The notes beneath the pieces are model-generated. The model did no database searches. It had not been told where the DNA came from and was given only the letters and a program-made list of their open reading frames with translations. 60,580 bases of DNA from NCBI GenBank assembly GCA_030849065.1, contig JASAON010001568.1:1-60580 (forward strand), written 5' to 3'. The translations under genes were made by a program, and so were the position numbers. Origin of the DNA: Jaenimonas drosophilae (Eukaryota > Euglenozoa > Kinetoplastea > Trypanosomatida > Trypanosomatidae). Of the stretch, positions 26,501 through 33,416 are shown piece after piece. Each line of letters starts with the position of its first letter. Position 1 is the stretch's first letter.

Positions 26501-28676
26501 CGGCGAGGAAGGTGTTTCGCACGGGTACCTCATCATCATCGGAGGATCGCGTATCTCCCGCCTCCACCTCCACCCCCTTGATGGTGCTGGAGCCGGAGGT
26601 GGCGCGGCTCTCACGACGTGCTGCATGCTCTACCGCCTCATGCGCATGCCGGTCCATCTCACGCTCATACTCCGACAAACGCTCCTTCCAAAAGGAGCGC
26701 AACACAAAGCGAATTGTAGATTGGCTGTACGCTTTCGTGTTGGGAACCAAGTCATGCAGGGAATCATCCACGGCGGGTGCAGGCTCGCCATCTTCCGTCG
26801 GCTCTGGAAGTGGAGGCAGCGGCACCACACGTGTGCCATCGGGCTTGCGTAGTGGCACAATCAGAGAAGCTAAGGTCAGGATGGGCAGCTTGCGACGATT
26901 CACCGGTGAGCTGTCGGGGTTGGTGTCTTCGCCACCGAGGAAATCAAGAGAGTAGGCGTTGAGCCAGCGTAGTGTGCGGCAGGCTACTGTGCCATGAAGG
27001 TTGGTGCGTACTTGTTTCACCTTGCGTCGTCGCTCATTCAGGGCTGTGGCCTCACTCGCCATGACGTCGTAGACCGTCGTGGGATCATAGCATTCATCCA
27101 CAAAGGTGCCGCCATTGATGCTGCGGAAGAAGGTGAGGGAGTTGCGCGGGGCAGTGGTGTCGGGGCAGTTTGGCTCGGTTGGTATCGATACAGGAAGAAA
27201 ACTGCCTGCCTGACGTTGGAGATGCACGAAAAGAAACAAGGTCCAGATGGGGTTCTCCGCCAAGAGATGATCGACGTAGGAGTGCGCGCCAGACATGGTA
27301 CCCAACTCACGGAAACACCACATGAGCTTCTCATACTTTTCCTCCAAGGAGCGTTGTCGGCGGTTGGCGAGGTGAATGAACTGGTTGCGGCGGTGGACAC
27401 GACGTTCAAGTCGCTCAATGTAGCGGAATGAATCACTGAGATGATCGTGAGACATGTTGGCCTCCTTCTCGGAGTTTTCAAAGGCACGTCGAGACTCCTG
27501 CAACGCGCGCTCCGTGCCTCGCCAGAGCTCCGTGAGTTTCGTCACTTCCGCCTTGGCATCACTGAGTTGGGTGCTGTTGTTGCGTCTTGACTGGGAGTTG
27601 TGCTTGTTGCGTTGATTCGTCATCATGTTTTGTGCGTCGTGGGCCCTCTCCTTCCACCCATCCAGCTCACGCTTCATCACCTCCAGTTGTGCCTGCAAGG
27701 CTGTCCATGAGGCAAGGTACTTCTCCGCACGCTCATTTGATACCTTCAGCTGACTGAGTAAGTGGCTATTCTCATCTACCAACTCATGCAATCGTACACA
27801 CTTGGCGTTGTAGGCTGCCTCCAGTTGTTGGAGCTCCCCACGCAGGAAGGCTACTTCATAGCCAACCCCATCCACCACGACGGACTTCTGCGTCGTGGGC
27901 GGAAAGGATTGCAGAAAAGTGCCACCCGACATGAAGGCGGTGTTGCGCTCGGCGCGATTAGAGTCTGCGCTGCCAAGACGTGCCTCCTCCAAGTCGGTGC
28001 GTGGCAGCAATCCCTCCCACGCAATCGGCTCGCTCACCGCCGCGGAGGGCCCAACCGTAGTGCCCGTCGTGGTCTTGAGAAGCGCCAACAACCCCGCCGT
28101 GGGCTGCACAAAGGAGATGCCGCCATAGCCAAAGGCACCACCGCCCGTTGGTGTATCTCCGCTGCTGCCGTTGTTGCGCAAGTTGGCACCGTGGGCGTAC
28201 TTCGTCGCGGATAATAACGGGGGCAACATGGTGGATGGTGCGGCGTGGCTCACCGGGACGATGCCACAATCCGTCGTACACTGCACCGATTCTGAGCCAA
28301 TGAGGGCCACCTCAGATGCCTTGAGGCGCATCACGTGCATCACCTCGCGATCCAAAATAGCGCGCATGTCTGTGCCATAAACTTCTGGATGACTGCTAAA
28401 GTAGCGGATGCACTGACGCAACACCGCCATCGGGTCCATCACGACGCGACCATCATCGCCCTGCTCGAACACGGCGGCCAAGAAGTCGGTGGCGGCGTTG
28501 GGGAGCGGCGGTTTCGGCCGCCTACCTGCCTCGTGAGAGGGCGGGGTTGGAGTGGCATAGGTCGCGGCGTTGATGCGTCGGCCGTTGCTTGCCACGCCAG
28601 GAGCGGCGAGCTCCACCATCGGCTCCGTCTCTCCGGGCTTTTCAAGCTTCTTGAAGTAGGAGTTGGTGCGGTGCAT
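23568..28676 (-). CDS. Large coiled-coil protein, probably cytoskeletal
   Basis: The protein has 1702 residues from the ATG at 28676; the preceding 39 in-frame codons look like leader sequence. Residues about 60-140 form a compact helical segment (AVLRQCIRYFSSHPEVYGTD, then ILDREVMHVMRL). A parallel coiled coil runs from about 265 to 449, with heptads such as LRGELQQLEAAYN and YIERLERRVHRRNQ. The middle third contains helical, partly hydrophobic segments interrupted by acidic and Ser/Pro-rich linkers; the region around 1170-1290 (MLNTFDRLGLDASQAISFM) has EF-hand-like spacing but lacks clear calcium ligands. The last 250 residues are basic, rich in Lys/Ala/Ser, and include KKVKKVAKKEEK. No TM helix or signal peptide. 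Size, coiled coil and basic tail suggest a cytoskeletal or flagellar structural protein; this is inference. Confidence 0.75.
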   Translation of the reverse strand: MHRTNSYFKKLEKPGETEPMVELAAPGVASNGRRINAATYATPTPPSHEAGRRPKPPLPNAATDFLAAVFEQGDDGRVVMDPMAVLRQCIRYFSSHPEVYGTDMRAILDREVMHVMRLKASEVALIGSESVQCTTDCGIVPVSHAAPSTMLPPLLSATKYAHGANLRNNGSSGDTPTGGGAFGYGGISFVQPTAGLLALLKTTTGTTVGPSAAVSEPIAWEGLLPRTDLEEARLGSADSNRAERNTAFMSGGTFLQSFPPTTQKSVVVDGVGYEVAFLRGELQQLEAAYNAKCVRLHELVDENSHLLSQLKVSNERAEKYLASWTALQAQLEVMKRELDGWKERAHDAQNMMTNQRNKHNSQSRRNNSTQLSDAKAEVTKLTELWRGTERALQESRRAFENSEKEANMSHDHLSDSFRYIERLERRVHRRNQFIHLANRRQRSLEEKYEKLMWCFRELGTMSGAHSYVDHLLAENPIWTLFLFVHLQRQAGSFLPVSIPTEPNCPDTTAPRNSLTFFRSINGGTFVDECYDPTTVYDVMASEATALNERRRKVKQVRTNLHGTVACRTLRWLNAYSLDFLGGEDTNPDSSPVNRRKLPILTLASLIVPLRKPDGTRVVPLPPLPEPTEDGEPAPAVDDSLHDLVPNTKAYSQSTIRFVLRSFWKERLSEYEREMDRHAHEAVEHAARRESRATSGSSTIKGVEVEAGDTRSSDDDEVPVRNTFLAALIIFAIRFLHPNLAEAELTEAELAAVRGVPSRSERNMWDGGRLFFATVMHAKSRRPAAFASDEAPPPPPDISPGVAELLCALYYYTMEYRDHDADFRLFYLVSHQLIPEMVGINFYASIEAFQADGVAALRRWLHTPIPDGQHLGDAEAPHKDGEEDDFMPFADPNDPKASSRDFRTDQPLGALARVATLVDQTPLIGELEEAEEDSDGEGFGTILPGRNHTASPPKASPDITNTERSTSAISVHSNSERRSERSTTPSPDRLLVHGLREYLDELRHRRDGEEFTADPSPLEGPQYKEDDVFPAWELVDHRIHAILGPHSSILADYDEARSTGIYGKLRFDRTRAQRATMDNVKRRTTAAMRGLLPLHEVLRLFHRHCFTTYAVTCCGVPRFSLASALFPPTSTSLHDYLPPLQPVGQVPPSGLHLQRLRFALALDQPSSLIHFSRIFDYDPHTTSPSHFYQEYLTLTLDVFLQQQKFMMDAVLRSCAARHERYAAEGAEDCDGNLPVASLKKGMLNTFDRLGLDASQAISFMHHLMQYDKLLLHEDEVKLEQFTDAPFYINTGPDSSRAASANGPIPPTTNNDDFNLMEESQSCSLLHLSLAVRMLYIVWGPNATEAARTLISNSATLPITDSTQEEHRPSSRVVGAKAPVYASEKQLARAATAAFEEEVKGAYLSCAHRLERGNAGMENPLRRVTAPVEDDRRNSASLSNSVSQLQMPSTPTQSGGGSPSKHRTTFTLGAYPTCQNLLTPNVKPATAAEAAAAANETAKTRAKKKKSLVDPLHAQRLQMLIQGRASNLQASLDASTFVLARLLGLQASQCGSLKAKAKKVKKVAKKEEKESPSAGLHGLSAFGATVMLERLRTKVDLLVCEQEDELAEKLVIPGTPVVAAKKAGKTRTRQGSQKKVVFEEGKRPELPRRLSNLGRWAPSFEDPTPSVATDQTPTRSSKEASKKTAKIPINVSRLRSSCAALSLL

Positions 28677-29229
28677 CACGGCAAGTGATGATGATCGAGC
28701 AGTTGAATACAAAAAAAACAGTTTTTTAAAACACGTGTGTGGTTCCTCACAGGGAGGGTGAATGTGTGAGAGGCTCGGATTGAACGCCCCCACTCACGTG
28801 TGCTGCGGTGGACGACACCCGCAGTTCAGAGGTGGTGTAGTAGCTACACAACAACTACAACGAAGAAGAGGAAGAAGAAGAGTTGTGAGCGTGTGGGGTG
28901 TGTGCGTATATGCATGGTGCAGTTGTTTCTTGTTCCGTGAATGAAACGCATTTGTCTGGATCATCATCGAACGCATCCGCCAAAACGGTGCCATCCTCCA
29001 TAAAGTACAATCATCCGTCCACCACATCCATCCATGACGTGAGCTGGTATGTGTGTATTGGAGGAAGCGGGAAAGATTGGCGGAAAAAACGAAGAACGTA
29101 AGAAAAAAATGTGGTGTCGTGTTGGTTGTGATGAGAAGCGTTTTTTTTTCCTTTCCGTCCTTCGCTGTTTGCAGCGTTGCTTGAGTGTATGTGTTTGGCG
29201 GAATGAGAGGTACCATCTACATGCCCGTA
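28677..29229. other. Intergenic region between MAP2K and coiled-coil genes
   Basis: No gene is supported in these 553 bases. On the transcribed strand there are pyrimidine-rich stretches at about 28855-28885 (complement of a GAAGAA tract) and 28704-28726 just upstream of the coiled-coil gene's ATG, either of which could serve trans-splicing. Confidence 0.4.
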
Positions 29230-30351
29230 TCAGTTGGTCGTGGTCGTGGTCGTGGTTGTGGTTTCGGAGGACCCGATGGTTGGAGATGATGCTTGGTGGC
29301 GGTTGGCATCCCCAAGGCTGCGAAGGAGCTCCACCAACGAAGCCAGACCCGGCTCCACGTTGTCGGAGATCCATGCGGAGGCGAGTAGCTCCGTCGCGCT
29401 GCTCCTCTCCTCTGGATTCTGCCTCAGACACTGATCAATGAAACGTTGTGCCGCCGCGCTGCACCCAGTCTCTGCCTCGAGTGGCAATGACTCCACCGCG
29501 GTGATCTCACGCAACAGCGGCATGAAGCCCTTCGTAACTCCCTTGAAGGGGTAGCGGCCAAGAAGAAGCTGCGCCACCACAACACCAACACTCCAAATAT
29601 CACTTGGTGTGCTGTAGCGTCGGCCCTGAATACGCTCTGGGCTCATGTAGGTGGCCGTGCCAACGAAGGAATTCACTCCAATCGTCTCGGTACTCGTGGC
29701 GATGCCAAAATCAGCGAGCTTTACACGTCCATCGGTGGAGAGGAGGACGTTGGCTGGCTTGATGTCGCGATGAATCTGCCGCATCGTCTTGTGTTGGTTG
29801 GGTTCCGTGGCGATGCTGGATTTAGTGTGCAGTATCTCCAATGCGTAGAGCATCTGTGAGGCGATGTAGGCACAGACGTTTTCAGGAACGGGCACCTTTT
29901 GATCGAGCAGCTCATCCAAGTTTCCCCAATCCATGTACTCCATCACTAGCCGAAGTGCCTCCTTGCGGTAGAAGGCGTTGTACAGTGCGACGGTGTAGGC
30001 GTTGCTGCGCTCAGAAAAGATGTTGCGCAGCTCGGCCGCCACCGTCTGACGTACTCGGTTGTCTGCCGTCGTCGGAATGGTGATCTTCTTCACGGCGTAC
30101 TTGGTATGGTCTGGTGTTTCATACATGGAAACATTTCCTTGAGTTCCTTGGCCCAGTTGGCGTATACGACGAAGGCTATCAATGGTGAGGTCAGGACGAG
30201 GCACGTGCAGATCTCCTTCGCCCGTGAATTCAACCCCGTGAGGACCTACGCGCAAGTTGCCAATCGTGAGCTCATCGGGCTCCCCCGACTCATCGCCACG
30301 TGTAGGGCCAGCAACGGGCTTTGGTGGAAGCGGCTTCAGCCTTGGTGGCAT
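29230..30351 (-). CDS. MAP kinase kinase (STE7-like protein kinase)
   Basis: A 373-residue Ser/Thr-Tyr protein kinase of the MAP2K type, expected to phosphorylate a MAP kinase. All catalytic landmarks are intact: glycine loop LGQGTQGNV (66-74), YAVKK lysine (88), helix C Glu107, hinge MEYMDWGNLDELL, HRDIKPANVLL (194-204), DFG (214-216) and activation loop end SFVGTATYMSPER (228-240), whose MSPER form is typical of STE-group kinases. Ser/Thr residues between DFG and SPER (TSTETIGVNS) are candidate sites for an upstream MAP3K. The N-terminal 50 residues are Pro/Gly-rich, a possible docking segment (PPRLKPLPPKP). An insertion of about 16 residues precedes the HRD motif. A Thr run ends the protein. 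The whole kinase domain is present, so it should be active. Confidence 0.92.
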   Translation of the reverse strand: MPPRLKPLPPKPVAGPTRGDESGEPDELTIGNLRVGPHGVEFTGEGDLHVPRPDLTIDSLRRIRQLGQGTQGNVSMYETPDHTKYAVKKITIPTTADNRVRQTVAAELRNIFSERSNAYTVALYNAFYRKEALRLVMEYMDWGNLDELLDQKVPVPENVCAYIASQMLYALEILHTKSSIATEPNQHKTMRQIHRDIKPANVLLSTDGRVKLADFGIATSTETIGVNSFVGTATYMSPERIQGRRYSTPSDIWSVGVVVAQLLLGRYPFKGVTKGFMPLLREITAVESLPLEAETGCSAAAQRFIDQCLRQNPEERSSATELLASAWISDNVEPGLASLVELLRSLGDANRHQASSPTIGSSETTTTTTTTTN

Positions 30352-30489
30352 TATTCACTGCGTGTGTGTCGAGTGTTGTGCTGGGGAAAGATATCACTAC
30401 GTAGCCCTCTCTCACTCTCTATGTGTGTGTGTGGTAGGGGGCGTCTAAGGATGCGTGTAGCTCCTCTTGTGTGGAGATACACCACGAAA

Positions 30490-30540
30490 CTGGTTATGTA
30501 CGTTATGTATGTATGAATAGTAGAAGGAAGGAAGAAGGCT
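30490..30540 (-). promoter_or_regulatory. Predicted trans-splice acceptor of the MAP2K gene
   Basis: On the transcribed strand CCTTCTTCCTTCCTTC (complement of about 30521-30538) is followed by the first AG at 30491-30490, which would give a 5' UTR of about 139 nt. Inferred from the general kinetoplastid rule. Confidence 0.4.
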
Positions 30541-30636
30541 GCACACAACATCAATCACAATCACCGTTATGAAGAAGGAGCGAACACGTACAAAGACACT
30601 GAACGATTAGTGCTCATCTCTCCAGAGCACGGTGCA

Positions 30637-30639
<3 letters not shown>

Positions 30640-30679
<40 letters not shown>
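30640..30679. repeat. (CA)n microsatellite, 20 units
   Basis: The longest perfect dinucleotide run in the window, 20 bases beyond the stop codon of the 848-residue gene; its transcript would carry (UG)n in the proximal 3' UTR... or, if the upstream-side MAP2K leader is meant, the tract lies outside it. The position is nearer the 30700 stop. Confidence 0.95.
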
Positions 30680-30681
<2 letters not shown>

Positions 30682-30699
30682 TTGTGTTGGTCGCGTTCA

Positions 30700-33246
30700 T
30701 CACGTGGAGCTACGTGGACGCACCATGCGATCACCATTCGTCGTCTTCAGCGGCTCCACATCAAAGTAGTGCGGATATGCCTCCAGCGCCTCAAGCAGCG
30801 AGCCACACTTGGCATCAATCACACACAAAACCGTCGGCGGAATGTGCATTCGGCTCAGCGCACGAATTGTTGCACCTCCATCGGGAACCACAGACAACAC
30901 CGCCGCCACCGCCTCCTCCACGGGCATCGAGCCAGCTTCTTCCGTGTGCATCGGTGCAGGTCCGGCAGTGCGGCGTTGGACCATATCACGGTTTCCCACG
31001 CTCCAGACCACCATGAGTGGTGATGATGCAAGTCGGTAGCGCGCGGAGAAGGAGGCACGCAAGATGGGCGGCAGAGATCGAAGGAAGGCTATGAGTGGCA
31101 CAGCGCCCGTGGCGGGGAGCTCATCCGCCAGCTCCTCATCGAGCACCGCACGTCGCAGCAATGGATTGTGCGGGTCGAGCAGCTGAATCTGCGCGCGTGT
31201 TGTTGGTATTTGGCTCTCACCAAGCACACCTTCGTAGTGTTGGCGTGCCGCTTCCAGCCCCGCCATGGAGGCTGACGCCTTCACGTCATCATCAAAGTTG
31301 GCGGGCAACATCATGCGCTCCTCCCAACGAAAGCGGCGCTGCACCGGCACCAACGGCGCCACAACACCGGCAGGATCATGCACGATGATCCATGCATAAT
31401 CCTCGCTGAGCTCGAAGAGTTCTCCATGCAATCGAAGAAAGTGTGGGAGCCCGCGAAATGAGCGCAACGCGTGGCGGAGGTCGGGCGTCAGTGCATCATA
31501 GATGCGTGAAACACGCACCCAGCGCCACGCACGTTCACGGTTGCCCTGATGATGAGGAAAGCGCTGCTCGGCCTGAAGAAGGTACGTAGAAAGTGGCAGT
31601 GATACAGAAGGTGGGGCACACAAGAAGCTGCACACGAAGGTCAGCAGGCCTGCATCAGGAGTGTTGTGCGTGTTGAAGGAGCTCAAGCTGCGTGGTGCCA
31701 CGTGTGGGGGAAGACGCCGTACATGAATACGCTCCACGTCGGCCCAATTGCCGAGCTCATCACCATCATCATCCATCTCATCATTCCATGACTGATCCAT
31801 ATCGGTGTCTGCTGCAGGTAGCCGCTGTTGCATCGATGAGCGTGTGTTGGATGTTATTGGTGGAGTACCATCAATGAAGTCGGCAGCTTGAAGCATCAGG
31901 TCATCCTCCAGCCTCGAGACATCGTCTGAACTACGCGGCCGATATTCAGTGGAGGGCGAAGATGCACCATCACCACCGCACGCAGCTTCTTCCGGTGATT
32001 GGTACGCAGTAGCATCATCGTCAGGGGGAGCCTCCTCCTCCGGTGGTGGTTGGCCGCTGTGTTGATGATGATGATGTTCGTAGAAGACGCCCTCCTCACT
32101 TCCATCTGGGCTCACAAGCTGAAAAATGCGTGTGAAGCGTGCGATGAGATGCACCAGTCGTGATGGTGATATGCGCTCCATCAACCGCATTTCCTCCGCG
32201 CTGAATCCGCGCATCCACGTGGCGAGGGAGAAGGTGGCGTGACGCCGTCGATGAACCTCCGCCACCTCTTCTGCACTCGCATTCGCAGGTGGGCTTGGAA
32301 CACGCGGAAGATGGCGAAGCAGCACTGCAAAGATAGATGCATCGAGCGAAGGTCGTGGTGGTGCTGACGAGGTGGCCAAGTTGGATGATGATGGAGATGA
32401 TGATGGTTGTGGTTCAGCATCTCGATGCAGCTTGCCGCCAATTGTAGTGTGGTAGGTGGCATTGTGGTGCTGATGCATGGAATCTGCGCTGCCATAAAGT
32501 GGATGATGCCGAACAAACCAAAAATCAGAGTTCAGGCGTACTCCGGCGCGATGATACCTCGGCCGGCGGACATCAAACAACATGGGATAGCGTTGCAGCA
32601 GCCCTCCAACATCAGCATGTGCGGTGTGGAGCTTCTCAAGGCGGAGAAGTAGGTGTGGCGGGAGAGCACGGATGATGTGGCGCATCTCCACGTAGTAGGT
32701 TGGCACCACTGCGAAGAAAACCTCCGCCATCTCTGACGGCGAAAAGAAGCCTTTTTGACGGTAAACGAGATCCACGTAGCGCATGCGTGTGCCGAGGCTC
32801 GTGATCTCCGCATGCGGCGGCAACAAGAAGACGGGCTGCGATGCATTCGGGAGCAAGAAAATCTGCCTCTGCATCAGCATTCGATCCAGACGCCACATGG
32901 CCAAGGTTTCGGCATCCATGAGTGGGGCTGCGCTATCCAGAGAGGAACGTAGGCCCTTCACAATCACGGTATTCGTACGTCGCGGTGTTGATGCACGTGT
33001 GCTGGGAGAGATGTACAGTGGAGAAGTGCGGAGATAGCTCGCACCACGAAACATTCCTGGTGGTGGTGCGAAGGATGGAATAGAGCACACATCGTTGGTG
33101 CTCGACGTCCTCTCCACATCCTCCGCAAAAGATGAAGATGATGATGTGTGCTGACGTGATGATGAGGAGAGAACGATCGAGGTCCGGCAACACGTGTACG
33201 GAATCTTAAGACATCGCCGCACGGCTGCCGACCTCCACAACGTCAT
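30700..33246 (-). CDS. Unknown, probably mitochondrial protein with repeated FDV-type helical segments
   Basis: I do not recognise the family. The 848-residue protein starts with a typical mitochondrial presequence (MTLWRSAAVRRCLKIPY, many Arg/Ser, no acidic residue in the first 40). A similar small module seems to recur: ALPPHLLLRLEKL then RYPMLFDVRR (about 182-228); FRGLPHFLRLHGELFELS (about 582-625); FLRSLPPILRASFSARY (about 695-720); and LEALEAYPHYFDVEPL (about 822-848). The pattern, a Leu-rich helix, a Pro, then a 'YP..FDV' strand, is reminiscent of repeat modules seen in organelle RNA-binding proteins, and kinetoplastid mitochondria have many such large RNA-processing factors. That link is inference. 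Two long Ser/His/Asp-rich linkers (about 270-310 and 385-480) separate the modules. No TM helix. Confidence 0.65.
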   Translation of the reverse strand: MTLWRSAAVRRCLKIPYTCCRTSIVLSSSSRQHTSSSSSFAEDVERTSSTNDVCSIPSFAPPPGMFRGASYLRTSPLYISPSTRASTPRRTNTVIVKGLRSSLDSAAPLMDAETLAMWRLDRMLMQRQIFLLPNASQPVFLLPPHAEITSLGTRMRYVDLVYRQKGFFSPSEMAEVFFAVVPTYYVEMRHIIRALPPHLLLRLEKLHTAHADVGGLLQRYPMLFDVRRPRYHRAGVRLNSDFWFVRHHPLYGSADSMHQHHNATYHTTIGGKLHRDAEPQPSSSPSSSNLATSSAPPRPSLDASIFAVLLRHLPRVPSPPANASAEEVAEVHRRRHATFSLATWMRGFSAEEMRLMERISPSRLVHLIARFTRIFQLVSPDGSEEGVFYEHHHHQHSGQPPPEEEAPPDDDATAYQSPEEAACGGDGASSPSTEYRPRSSDDVSRLEDDLMLQAADFIDGTPPITSNTRSSMQQRLPAADTDMDQSWNDEMDDDGDELGNWADVERIHVRRLPPHVAPRSLSSFNTHNTPDAGLLTFVCSFLCAPPSVSLPLSTYLLQAEQRFPHHQGNRERAWRWVRVSRIYDALTPDLRHALRSFRGLPHFLRLHGELFELSEDYAWIIVHDPAGVVAPLVPVQRRFRWEERMMLPANFDDDVKASASMAGLEAARQHYEGVLGESQIPTTRAQIQLLDPHNPLLRRAVLDEELADELPATGAVPLIAFLRSLPPILRASFSARYRLASSPLMVVWSVGNRDMVQRRTAGPAPMHTEEAGSMPVEEAVAAVLSVVPDGGATIRALSRMHIPPTVLCVIDAKCGSLLEALEAYPHYFDVEPLKTTNGDRMVRPRSST

Positions 33247-33416
33247 CCGCCAACCTCTTGTGTTGCGCTACAATAACAAAGAAGAGGTGGACGAAGTGAT
33301 GCATTGTATCATGATAAACATCTCTGTGCATTCGTACACTCACGTGTTGTGCCCGGTTGTGGGGAGTTTGTGGCGTACTACGCGCACATAAATCGTCTTG
33401 TTTTTTCATGAGCAAC

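Larger units (their letters stand above)
30352..30699. other. Spacer between the unknown mitochondrial-type gene and MAP2K
   Basis: No gene in these 348 bases. They contain the MAP2K splice acceptor candidate (30490-30540) and a 20-unit (CA)n tract. Confidence 0.5.
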
